Source: M55B118 sp964501715
GTDB lineage: Bacteria; Bacillota_I; Bacilli_A; Izemoplasmatales; Izemoplasmataceae
DNA: 64,000 nt
Assembly (NCBI GenBank): GCA_964501715.1
Contig: CAZCTR010000001.1
Coordinates: forward strand, 144,185-208,184
Direction of reading: 5' to 3'
Below the pieces are notes generated by a model, which was given only the letters and a program-made list of their open reading frames with translations, was not told where the DNA came from and ran no database searches. The position numbers and the translations under genes are program-made. Positions 7,851-15,624 of the stretch are shown here, in pieces. The first letter of the stretch is position 1. Each line of letters begins with the position of its first letter.

Positions 7851-9776
7851 TTAGTCTTTGGCGCGCTCTTTCACTTCTTTTTTGATCATGCTGATGAATG
7901 TCTCGAGCGGAACGGTGATCTGTTCCTTCTCGTTATATTTACGATAAGTGACGGAACGTTCCTGTGCTTCCTTGTCACCGAGAACCAGGGCATATCTCAC
8001 TTTCTCGGTCTGGGCTTCGCGAATCTTGTAGCCCAGTTTCTCCTCACGGAAATCCGTCGCGCTTCTGAGCCCTTCGTCGATAAAGCGGTTGTTGAGTTCC
8101 TCGGCGTATTGTCCGTGTGCTTCAAGGCTCACCGGAATCACCCGGATCTGCTTGGGGGCGAGCCAAGTGGGGAAGGCGCCCTTGTAGTGTTCAAGAAGAA
8201 TGCTGACAAGCCTTTCCCAAGTGGAGATGAGGCCTCTGTGAATGACTACCGGACGGTGTTTCTGTCCATCTTTTCCGATATAGGTCAGATCGAAGCGTTC
8301 AGGCAGGAGGAAGTCGAGCTGGACTGTGCTCATGGTGATGACACGGTCCATCGCGGTGCGTACCTGGATGTCGATCTTCGGTCCGTAGAAAGCGGCTTCG
8401 CCTTCCATGACAGTGTATTCGATGCCCGCTTCATCAAGCAGCTCTTTCATGAGGGCTTCCGCTTCATCCCACAGGACGTCATCATCATGGAACTTGCCCT
8501 TTTCCTTGTCGCGGAGGGCGAGCTCGACATAGTCGATGTCGATCCCGAGGTCGTTGATGGCCTGTTGGATGAGATTATAAGCGGAGAGGACCTCTTCTTT
8601 TATCTGGTCCCTGCGGGCGAAGATATGTGAATCGGTGAGTGTCATCGCACGCACCCTCTCAAGTCCGCTGAGTGCGCCCGAGGCCTCATGGCGGTGCTGG
8701 GTGACAATCTCCGCATAACGCAGGGGAAGCTCGCGATAACTTCTGAGCTTGCGGTTGTAGACAATCATGTGATGCGGACAGCTCATAGGCCTGAGGACAT
8801 AGGTCTCGTCATCGTATTCCATCGCCGGAAACATGTCGTCGCGGTAGTGCTCCCAGTGACCGCTCGTCTCATAGAGGGCCTTGGTGCCGAGGACAGGGGT
8901 CTGGATGTGAAGATAACCGTGCTTGCGTTCCAGATCATAGACATATTCCTCAAGCGTCTTGCGGATGGCATAACCGTCTGGAAGCCATATTGGAAGGCCT
9001 TGTCCGGCCTTCTTGTCAAGCATGAAGATGTCAAGTTCCTTGCCGAGTTTCCTGTGGTCGCGCTCTTTACGCTCCTTGAGTATCTCAAGGTAGTGGTTGA
9101 GGTCGTCCTTGGTGAACCAGGCGGTGCCATACACCCTTTGGAGCATGGCATTGTCGCTGTCTCCGCGCCAGTATGCGCCCGCGACACTGAGGAGCTTGAA
9201 GTGCTTGATATGCTTGGTGTTGCCGAGGTGGCCGCCCCGGCAAAGGTCCTTGAACTCACCCTGGGAGTAGATGGTGATGGTCTCCTCATCCTCCATCTCC
9301 TCGATCATCTCGATCTTGTAGGGGTCATCCTTGAAGCGCTCTAGGGCCACTTCCTTGGAAACCACTTCACGGTCCATGGTCTCCTGTTCCTTGACGATGC
9401 GGCGCATCTCGTCCTCGATTTTCGGAAGGTCTTCTTCCTTGATGATGTGTTCGGTCGCGATATCGTAGTAGAAACCGTCCTTGATCGCGGGGCCGACACC
9501 GAAGGAGGCGTCGGGGTATAGACGTTTGACCGCCTGGGCGAGAAGATGGGCGGCGGAGTGCCTGAGCACCTCAAGCGCCTCTTCATTGTCCTTAGTGACG
9601 AGGTTGATCGACGCGTCCTCCTCGATTGGGCGGTTCAGGTCGTAAAGTTCTTCATTGACATAGGCCGCGACTGTCTTTTTCTTGAGTGCGGGCGCAAGAG
9701 AGCCGGCGACCTCCTCAGGGGTGATGCCGGGCTCGTATGACTTGGTGTTCCCGTCCGGGAAAGTGATTTCAATCAT
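7851..9776 (-). CDS. thrS: threonyl-tRNA synthetase
   Basis: Class II aminoacyl-tRNA synthetase charging tRNA-Thr, 641 residues. An N-terminal TGS domain (about 1-62) is followed by the editing domain (HSAAHLLAQA near 75 and the later C..GGHLGNT metal site), then the catalytic core with motif 2 (RPMSCPHHMIVYN) and motif 3 (ISTWERLVSILLEH), and a C-terminal anticodon-binding domain. The start MIEITFPDG has AGGAGG seven bases upstream; the longer frame lies inside the preceding gene. It overlaps that MazG-like gene by eight bases, so both are read from the T-box leader. Confidence 0.97.
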   Translation of the reverse strand: MIEITFPDGNTKSYEPGITPEEVAGSLAPALKKKTVAAYVNEELYDLNRPIEEDASINLVTKDNEEALEVLRHSAAHLLAQAVKRLYPDASFGVGPAIKDGFYYDIATEHIIKEEDLPKIEDEMRRIVKEQETMDREVVSKEVALERFKDDPYKIEMIEEMEDEETITIYSQGEFKDLCRGGHLGNTKHIKHFKLLSVAGAYWRGDSDNAMLQRVYGTAWFTKDDLNHYLEILKERKERDHRKLGKELDIFMLDKKAGQGLPIWLPDGYAIRKTLEEYVYDLERKHGYLHIQTPVLGTKALYETSGHWEHYRDDMFPAMEYDDETYVLRPMSCPHHMIVYNRKLRSYRELPLRYAEIVTQHRHEASGALSGLERVRAMTLTDSHIFARRDQIKEEVLSAYNLIQQAINDLGIDIDYVELALRDKEKGKFHDDDVLWDEAEALMKELLDEAGIEYTVMEGEAAFYGPKIDIQVRTAMDRVITMSTVQLDFLLPERFDLTYIGKDGQKHRPVVIHRGLISTWERLVSILLEHYKGAFPTWLAPKQIRVIPVSLEAHGQYAEELNNRFIDEGLRSATDFREEKLGYKIREAQTEKVRYALVLGDKEAQERSVTYRKYNEKEQITVPLETFISMIKKEVKERAKD

Positions 9777-10083
9777 CGTGCTTCCTCCTATCGTTATATC
9801 GAATCTCGTTGATGCTATCCTTTTCAATGATGGCTTCTTCCAAATCAATATCATAGATGTTGGCAATATGGTTCACATAGTGAAGCACATCGTAAAGTTC
9901 GTATTTTATGGCTTTCTTGCGTTCTGAAGAAAGTCCGTTCTCGCTTTCCTTGCGCATCTCTACAGAAAGTTCTCCGACCTCCTCGAAGAGTTTCAACACG
10001 ACTTCGTGTTTCTTGTCCGGATGGTGGTCGACCTCCCTGATATGGTCTTGAAGATGCCTGATAAGCAAGTCCCTTTTCAACAT
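9769..10083 (-). CDS. MazG-like nucleotide pyrophosphohydrolase family protein
   Basis: A 104-residue all-helical protein. LKLFEEVGELSVEMRKE and KYELYDVLHYVNHIANIYDID carry the EExxE and ExxD metal-binding pattern of the MazG/dUTPase-like superfamily, which hydrolyses nucleoside triphosphates to monophosphates. The substrate cannot be read from sequence. The start ATG follows AAGGAGG. It sits between a T-box leader and thrS and overlaps thrS by eight bases, so it should be induced together with thrS when the cognate tRNA is uncharged. This is an unusual partner for a synthetase. Confidence 0.75.
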   Translation of the reverse strand: MLKRDLLIRHLQDHIREVDHHPDKKHEVVLKLFEEVGELSVEMRKESENGLSSERKKAIKYELYDVLHYVNHIANIYDIDLEEAIIEKDSINEIRYNDRRKHDD

Positions 10084-10084
10084 G

Positions 10085-10320
10085 GCTCTGCCTCCTTTTC
10101 CAAAACTGGAATAAAAAAGTCCCTGAGTGCGTATGCACATCAAGGACGGAATGTTCCGCGGTACCACCTTAGTTCCATTTCTGGCGCTCTGGCCGTTAAC
10201 GCTGGCGGGCGGGATCCCCTTTCGGGGCCGACTCAAAGGGAGTGACACTCTCGTTGGCAGCTCGCACCGTCCTGCCTCGCTTCTATGAGAGGGCCTTGGC
10301 CTTTTCATCATCTTTACTGT
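10085..10320 (-). ncRNA. T-box leader controlling the MazG-like gene and thrS
   Basis: The hallmark T-box AAGGTGGTACCGCGG is at about 10175-10160 on the minus strand. An antiterminator can form from AAGG...CCTT around the UGGU bulge, and competes with a terminator GTCCTTGATGTGC / GCACTCAGGGAC plus T6 at about 10147-10108. Upstream, a Stem I-like hairpin is visible (CTCTC...GAGAG enclosing GGCAG/CTGCC with GCGAG and GGTGCGAG motifs). The specifier is unclear: the codon just before ACTC is GUC, while ACU (10243-10241) is the nearest Thr codon. The downstream gene argues for Thr. Confidence 0.9.
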
Positions 10321-10326
10321 GCATTA

Positions 10327-10355
10327 ATAATATATGAAAGATGCGGTTTTGTCAA
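10327..10355 (-). promoter_or_regulatory. sigma-A promoter of the thrS T-box operon
   Basis: TTGACA (10355-10350), a 17-base spacer and TATTAT (10332-10327) on the minus strand, with predicted start near 10320. It overlaps the 3' end of dnaI. Confidence 0.85.
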
Positions 10356-11245
10356 CTGCCTTTCATATTGAAAGGGTCGCTGAGGCGTTTGATGCGTTCA
10401 AGGATCCTGTAACCCTTGATCATCTCGGCTTCCTGGTTGCTCTCGAGCAAATATTTGACCAGTTCATCCAAGGGGAGGTTCGAAGTGAAGAAGGTCGGGC
10501 GATGATCGAGCAACCGGTACTGGAGAATCGGTCCGAGCACCTCGTCCCTGACCCAGCGCGAGAACGACTCTCCACCGAGGTCGTCGAGGAGGAGAACATC
10601 GGCGGCCTTGAGATCGTTGATCCTCTGTTCGAGGGTTCCATCACCAATGGCGGACTTCATCTCCCTGACAAGGTCGGGATAATAAGCGATTACGACATTG
10701 TAACCCAGTTCCGAGAAGCGGTTCGCAATGGCGGCCAGCGCGTAGGTCTTGCCGATCTGATAGCGGCCATGGATATAAAGACCCTTGATGACATCGCCCC
10801 GTGCATATTGATTGGCCAGGGCGACAATCCTGTGATAAAGGTCCTTCCGGTTCTGCGTGTTCATATGGAAATCCTCAAGCGAAGCCTCATAGATCATCCT
10901 GGGCATGTAAAGTGCCGTGATCCGGTCGGTTTCCCTGCGGTCCGCCTCACGCACCTTGAGATAGGGGCAAGGTTTGTAGGCGAGCATGATCCGTCCGTTC
11001 TTGTAGTTCAACACCGGTTGCATGCCCTGAGTGTCCTGACTGCAGGCATGCAGACCGGGACAGTCGTCACACCGGGGCCTTTCCTCCTTGTAGACCACTA
11101 GGTCGGTGAGGTGGCGCTCTATGGTGTCGGAATCGATGTCGTGACGGATGAAGAATTCCTTGAGCATGGGATCTTCGCTCAAGGATTCGGTCATCTCCTC
11201 GACGAGATTCGGGTTCCTTTTGAAATTGAGAGGTTTCACCCTCAT
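10352..11245 (-). CDS. dnaI: primosomal protein DnaI, helicase loader
   Basis: AAA+ ATPase that loads the replicative helicase in Bacillota, 297 residues. The N-terminal domain holds a zinc-binding cluster (CDDCPGLHAC near 70-80, then CPYL). The ATPase domain carries Walker A GRYQIGKT (about 166-173), Walker B VLLLDDLGGE and sensor 1 FFTSNL. The chosen ATG overlaps the dnaB stop (TGATG), but AAGGAG is only two bases upstream of it; a GTG two codons later would have better spacing. It is the last gene of the polA...dnaB-dnaI block. Confidence 0.92.
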   Translation of the reverse strand: MRVKPLNFKRNPNLVEEMTESLSEDPMLKEFFIRHDIDSDTIERHLTDLVVYKEERPRCDDCPGLHACSQDTQGMQPVLNYKNGRIMLAYKPCPYLKVREADRRETDRITALYMPRMIYEASLEDFHMNTQNRKDLYHRIVALANQYARGDVIKGLYIHGRYQIGKTYALAAIANRFSELGYNVVIAYYPDLVREMKSAIGDGTLEQRINDLKAADVLLLDDLGGESFSRWVRDEVLGPILQYRLLDHRPTFFTSNLPLDELVKYLLESNQEAEMIKGYRILERIKRLSDPFNMKGS

Positions 11246-12426
11246 CACTCCTTGCCTTCTTTGAGATAGTCCTTGAACCATCCGACGCTGGTGTCAAAGG
11301 GTTGTTCGCGGGTGCGTGAACGGCCGGTCTTCTGTTTCGGGGCGTGTTTTTTCTTGATGCGTTTCTGCACGTGTTCTATGGCGTCCTTGGCATCATTGAT
11401 GCCGAGGCGCTTCCATTCGGCGACGATTTTTTCAAAGTAGTTGTATACAGGAAATTGCTGGTCGAGCTCCTTGAGGACATAGGCGATCATGACATTGATC
11501 ACTTCTAGGGGAAGGTCGCTATTTTCAATCAAGCGATCGATCACCTTGAGGTCCGCGGAGGGCACCTTGTGGCCCGTGCTGTCCTCAAGCAAAGTGCGTG
11601 GGTGGGTGTTTTTGAAATACTCCAACGAAGCGGAGTCCGTTTTCTTGGTGATGGGTCCCCTGCTCTTCTGATAATGGGACTGGGCTTCGTGGGAGAGCGC
11701 GTCGAAATCGATGCTGCCGTCGCTTTTCAAGTTTTTGCGCACGGCTTCCTGGAGGCTGGATTCGTCATAGGCGTAGATGTAGGCAATCGTCTTCAGGCGG
11801 CTCTTGGTGGCGTTTGTGCGCCCTTTCGCGCCAAGAAGCGATGTGGGGATGCCATCCAACACCAGTTCGACATCGATGTCCGGTTCACTCTCTATGGGCT
11901 TGGTCTTGGAACCGATATATTGGGAACGCGTCGTGGGTTTCTTTCGAAGTGGCGGGAAGATCTCGTCAAAACGCGCACTCACTGACGTGTAATCCTTGAG
12001 TTTCGTCCGTTTGACCTTGAAATGGGTGATGAGGTCCTGGAAACGTTCGCGGCCGACGGCCTTCTCCAGATATGCTGAAAAATGCGAATCCTTTATGAAC
12101 GCATCCGCGGAAAGCGGGTGGTAGCATTCAATGAGCAGGCCATCCTCTTTTTCATACGTCTCGATCAGGCCGATGGCCTCCAAGGTCCTTCGCGCGTTCA
12201 AGAACGTGTCCGGTCTCATGTTGAGCATGTCATAGAGGAAACTGTGAGGGTGTTCGGGGGATTTCAAGGTGGACCGTTCGACAAGTGCATAAAGGGCCAT
12301 ATATGTTGAAAAAGCCTCCCGTCCGATGACGGGGAGGTATAGAAGGCTCATCGTTTGCTGATGGATATGTGAAAAAGGGGCTTTCGCCTCGATTTTCAAC
12401 GGAGTGTATGCGTCCGGTGTCTTCAT
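11245..12426 (-). CDS. dnaB: replication initiation/membrane attachment protein DnaB (Bacillota type)
   Basis: A 393-residue primosomal protein that works with DnaD and DnaI to load helicase; it is not the helicase itself. The N-terminal winged-helix region (LLYLPVIGREAFSTYMALYAL) and the C-terminal DnaB_2/DnaD-like region (LPLEVINVMIAYVLKELDQQFPVYNYFEKIVAEWKRLGI) match the family, followed by a basic tail. A good AGGAGG precedes the ATG. It couples to dnaI by a one-base overlap. Confidence 0.9.
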   Translation of the reverse strand: MKTPDAYTPLKIEAKAPFSHIHQQTMSLLYLPVIGREAFSTYMALYALVERSTLKSPEHPHSFLYDMLNMRPDTFLNARRTLEAIGLIETYEKEDGLLIECYHPLSADAFIKDSHFSAYLEKAVGRERFQDLITHFKVKRTKLKDYTSVSARFDEIFPPLRKKPTTRSQYIGSKTKPIESEPDIDVELVLDGIPTSLLGAKGRTNATKSRLKTIAYIYAYDESSLQEAVRKNLKSDGSIDFDALSHEAQSHYQKSRGPITKKTDSASLEYFKNTHPRTLLEDSTGHKVPSADLKVIDRLIENSDLPLEVINVMIAYVLKELDQQFPVYNYFEKIVAEWKRLGINDAKDAIEHVQKRIKKKHAPKQKTGRSRTREQPFDTSVGWFKDYLKEGKE

Positions 12427-12438
12427 AAGTGCCTCCTA

Positions 12439-12807
12439 TCACGGATGGAGCGCGATGCCCTTGAGCGTCAGATGCTTGTCGAGATACGTATAGACGGTGT
12501 CGATGATCTTCTCCGACCTGCCGGCTCCGAGAACCCTGTAAGTCTGGACTTTGAGATCCACGGAAGTCTCCCGGGGAGTGAATGAATGCACCGTCGCAAT
12601 CACATGGAACTTCCCGCCCTGGGCGAACAGCTCGCCATGTTCATCATCACGTGTCTTCACTTCGGCGTCCTTGGAATTCTGGAAATAGGTTTCGAGCAGA
12701 TCCAAGACCTCTTTGGACGAATGCTTGTAATATCTTGTACGCATGCGGTTCTTGAAGTGGGTCTCTCTTGTTTCTTCATGGTTGCTGAAAAAGTCCTTGA
12801 TGCCCAT
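12439..12807 (-). CDS. conserved cytosolic protein of unknown function
   Basis: 122 residues, no signal peptide or membrane segment. The start MGIKDFFSNHEETRETHF and the region around RTRYYKHSS resemble an unnamed cytosolic protein family found beside dnaB/coaE genes in other Bacillota; I recognise the pattern but not a function. It lies between coaE and dnaB, a place where nrdR is found in Bacillus, but it has no zinc ribbon or ATP-cone and is not NrdR. It overlaps the coaE stop by one base. Confidence 0.65.
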   Translation of the reverse strand: MGIKDFFSNHEETRETHFKNRMRTRYYKHSSKEVLDLLETYFQNSKDAEVKTRDDEHGELFAQGGKFHVIATVHSFTPRETSVDLKVQTYRVLGAGRSEKIIDTVYTYLDKHLTLKGIALHP

Positions 12808-13406
12808 CAGGCATCACCTGCTTTCTGAAAAATGTCTTTAACCTGGAATCTTGTCGATTCGAGGTCTTTGGAGTTGTCAATCACATAATCCGATCGGGCT
12901 TTCTTCTGTTCTAAGGGCATCTGCGCGGCCATCTTCTTGCGGGCATATCGGGTACTGATATTGTCCCGTTTTATGAGCCGTTCAAGCTGCGTGTCCTTGT
13001 CGATATAGACCGTCAAGGTGAAATCACAGACATCATCGAATCCTGATTCGAATAGCAACGGGACATCGACCACGATGAGCCTAGGTTCGCTCTTTTTCAT
13101 GATTTTCCGGATGCGTTCGTTGACGAGTGTCCTCACTCGTGGATGGACGATGCGGTTGAGGGTCGAGCGTGATGACTCGTCATCGAAAATGCGTTTGGCC
13201 AGCGCCTTCCTGTCAATACGGCCGTTTTCATCGATGACCGAGGGTCCGTAGGCCTCACGCACTTGCCTTATCGCCTCTTTATCTTCATCCAAGACTTCCC
13301 TTGCTAGAATGTCCGTGTCGATCAATGGGGCCCCGAGTTCGGTGAACATGTTCGCGACCGTGCTCTTACCGGTGGCGATGCCCCCGGTGAGACAGAGGAT
13401 ATTCAC
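12807..13406 (-). CDS. coaE: dephospho-CoA kinase
   Basis: Last step of CoA synthesis, phosphorylating the ribose 3' hydroxyl. It has 199 residues. The P-loop is GGIATGKST at residues 8-16, with the conserved DTDILAREV, a VHPRVR motif and VVDVPLLFESG in the substrate-binding part. AAGGTGATT supplies the ribosome site. It sits between mutM and the unknown gene within the replication/repair block, as in Bacillus. Together with coaX and the panT-like gene nearby it covers uptake and two kinases of the CoA pathway. Confidence 0.96.
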   Translation of the reverse strand: MNILCLTGGIATGKSTVANMFTELGAPLIDTDILAREVLDEDKEAIRQVREAYGPSVIDENGRIDRKALAKRIFDDESSRSTLNRIVHPRVRTLVNERIRKIMKKSEPRLIVVDVPLLFESGFDDVCDFTLTVYIDKDTQLERLIKRDNISTRYARKKMAAQMPLEQKKARSDYVIDNSKDLESTRFQVKDIFQKAGDA

Positions 13407-13412
13407 TTGGAA

Positions 13413-14237
13413 TCACCTTCTTTTTTGGCACTTGGGACAGTAGTAGGTGCCACGGGTTGCGACTTTTGTTTTCCTGATAGGACTCCCGCACACTTTGCAA
13501 GGCGTCCCCTCAAGCGTATGGACCTTCAGGTCAAGCTGGAACCTTCCATCGATGCCAAGCGCGTTTTTGTAGGTCCGGATTGTCGTGCCTCCGGCATCGA
13601 CAGCCTTTTCCATGACGATTCTCGCGCATTGGACGATGCGTTTCAAAGTCGGTGCCTTGACTTTCCATGCGGGTACGGAAGGATGCAGACCGGCGCAGAA
13701 AAGAATCTCATCCGCATAGATGTTGCCGATGCCACTCATGGTCGTCTGGTCCAAAAGCGCCGCTTTGATGGGGCGTGCACCACCTAGGGAATCTTTGAGA
13801 TTGCCGACGGTGAAGGCCTTTTCGAGGGGTTCGGGCCCGAGGTCCGAAAGCGGCTTTGTCGTGTGCAGGGTGCCGCAAGTGCGCAGCCTGAGCGTCCCGA
13901 ACTTCCGCACGTCGTGATAGACAAGGGCTCTGCCATCATCGAGGATGAAGCGCGCATGTTCATGTTTCTCCTTCTTATCATGAGTGGATTTGATGAGGAA
14001 ACGCCCCTCCATCCTGAGATGGACGAGCAGCCATAAACCGTCAAGGTCGAACAAGAGGTGTTTGCCTCTTCTATCGATCCCCTTGATCAGGCGGTCCCTG
14101 AGGGACTTCTCGAACTCATCAGGCGTGATATCTTTGACCATGTTCGCATGATGCACTTCGACTTGCTTGATGGTGCGATCTTGCAAAAGGGGGATGAGCG
14201 AGCGTCTGACCGTCTCCACTTCAGGGAGTTCAGGCAT
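13413..14237 (-). CDS. mutM: formamidopyrimidine-DNA glycosylase
   Basis: Removes 8-oxoguanine and other oxidised purines from DNA. It has 274 residues. The mature N-terminus PELPEVE supplies the catalytic proline and glutamate. A lysine in GIDRRGKHLLF fits the conserved AP-lyase lysine. The C-terminus is a zinc finger of four cysteines (CKVC...CPKC). The frame begins one codon earlier at GTG, but only the ATG at 14237 places proline at position 2. It overlaps the nitroreductase stop (TGATG). Confidence 0.96.
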   Translation of the reverse strand: MPELPEVETVRRSLIPLLQDRTIKQVEVHHANMVKDITPDEFEKSLRDRLIKGIDRRGKHLLFDLDGLWLLVHLRMEGRFLIKSTHDKKEKHEHARFILDDGRALVYHDVRKFGTLRLRTCGTLHTTKPLSDLGPEPLEKAFTVGNLKDSLGGARPIKAALLDQTTMSGIGNIYADEILFCAGLHPSVPAWKVKAPTLKRIVQCARIVMEKAVDAGGTTIRTYKNALGIDGRFQLDLKVHTLEGTPCKVCGSPIRKTKVATRGTYYCPKCQKRR

Positions 14238-14743
14238 CACTCATCGTAGTGGACACGGTTTTTGTCGAAACGCTCATTGATGGCCGTGTCCTCCCCTTCT
14301 TCAGGATAGCCGATTGCGACCATTGAAAAGGGGGTCAGATGTTCAGGGACATCCGCGAGTCCGCTCACCTTTTCAATCCTGTCCTCAAGCGGATAGACAC
14401 CGATCCATACGGCACCGAGACCTTGATAGGTGGCCTCCAGGAGCAAATTTTGCATGCAAGCGCCCATGTCCTGAGGCCGCATGTCGCTCTTCCTTCCTGT
14501 TTCACGCATCAGGGTGATGACACCCAGAGGCGCCTCTTTGAGAGGCCATGCGCCCTTCGAGACTTTGGAAAGGGCCTTGAGCGTCTCCCGGTTGCGGATC
14601 ACCTTGAATTCCCAAGGTTGCTGGTTGGTCGCGCTTGGCGCCTGCATGGCGCTTCTCAGCAATCGATCCACTTTCGAAGGTTCCACAGTCCTTGGTTTGT
14701 AGCGTCTGATGCTTTTACGTTTCATGACTAAGCTGTCTTTCAT
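14237..14743 (-). CDS. nitroreductase family protein
   Basis: An FMN-dependent NAD(P)H oxidoreductase-like protein of 168 residues. RKSIRRYKPRTVE supplies the N-terminal phosphate-binding arginines. APSATNQQPWEF and the C-terminal GLGAVWIGVYP and ATGYPEE-like AIGYPEEGE motifs are typical of the family. Substrate unknown. It lies inside the polA-mutM block, overlapping mutM by one base and the CDF gene by four, so it is co-expressed with DNA repair genes. Confidence 0.88.
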   Translation of the reverse strand: MKDSLVMKRKSIRRYKPRTVEPSKVDRLLRSAMQAPSATNQQPWEFKVIRNRETLKALSKVSKGAWPLKEAPLGVITLMRETGRKSDMRPQDMGACMQNLLLEATYQGLGAVWIGVYPLEDRIEKVSGLADVPEHLTPFSMVAIGYPEEGEDTAINERFDKNRVHYDE

Positions 14744-15624
14744 GATTCCACCTCCGGATTGATATGTACTATGGCTTCTCGTATATTGTATTGTTCTTTC
14801 AGGCGGGATCTCACTTCATGTGCGATATCATGGCCTTTTTCCACACTCAGCGTCCCATCGACGACGATGTCGATGGTGACTTGGTAGTAATGGCCATAAG
14901 TGATGGCGGTGATGTGGTCGATCCCTTTGACGCCCATGACCGCATAGGCTGTCTCTTTCAACTTGCTGATGGTCTCATCGGGCGCATTTCTTCCGATCAC
15001 GAAGGTGATCGATTCCGAGATGATACGGATGCCGACACGGATGATGAAGAGCGCGATCAGAAAAGCGGCGGCCCGGTCGGCGTACATGAGGGCCGTGATA
15101 TCGGAGACGTCTCCGATGTATGAGATGATCAGCCCTGCGAGCACGACGAAACTTCCGATCACATCGGTGAATGACTCTTTACCGCTTGCGAGCACCACCT
15201 GGCTCTCGAGTTCTCCGCCCTTTCGGATGAGGTATCTCGCGAGCGCGAGTTTCATCACGATGACGACCAATACAATAACCCCCCCATACATGCTCGGAAT
15301 CGTGGGCGGTCCATTCAAAGTCAGAACCATGTTTCGTATTAGTTGATAGGCGATGAAAAGGACGCCGAGCCCGAGAAATAGACTGAGGACGTATTCGATC
15401 TTCCCATGACCCATGGGATGTTCCCTGTCCGGTGGTTTCTGGCTTTCTTTGAGCCCGAGGAGTACGAGGACGTCGCTCAGGAAATCGCTGATCGAATGGA
15501 CGGCGTCCGCGATCAAGGCGGCGCTGTTGACGATAAAGCCACCCACCAGTTTGATGACGATGAGGGTGATGTTGATGAAGAAGCTTTTGTACATCACTGT
15601 TTCGCGGACGTCACTTCGCTTCAT
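14740..15624 (-). CDS. cation diffusion facilitator family transporter
   Basis: Membrane antiporter for divalent metals (usually Zn, Mn or Fe against protons), 294 residues. Transmembrane helix 2 has DAVHSISDFLSD, the family's HxxxD metal site, and a second site is suggested by DRAAAFLIALFI. A cytosolic C-terminal domain (about 205-294) has the ferredoxin-like fold pattern with VTIDIVVDGTLSVEKGHDIAHEV. The start ATG follows GGGGAG and overlaps the polA end by 14 bases. Metal specificity cannot be read. Confidence 0.9.
   Translation of the reverse strand: MKRSDVRETVMYKSFFINITLIVIKLVGGFIVNSAALIADAVHSISDFLSDVLVLLGLKESQKPPDREHPMGHGKIEYVLSLFLGLGVLFIAYQLIRNMVLTLNGPPTIPSMYGGVIVLVVIVMKLALARYLIRKGGELESQVVLASGKESFTDVIGSFVVLAGLIISYIGDVSDITALMYADRAAAFLIALFIIRVGIRIISESITFVIGRNAPDETISKLKETAYAVMGVKGIDHITAITYGHYYQVTIDIVVDGTLSVEKGHDIAHEVRSRLKEQYNIREAIVHINPEVES

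Noticed and set aside
12439..12807. nrdR (expected between coaE and dnaB)
   Set aside because: No zinc ribbon CxxC pair or ATP-cone motif; the protein is a different family.
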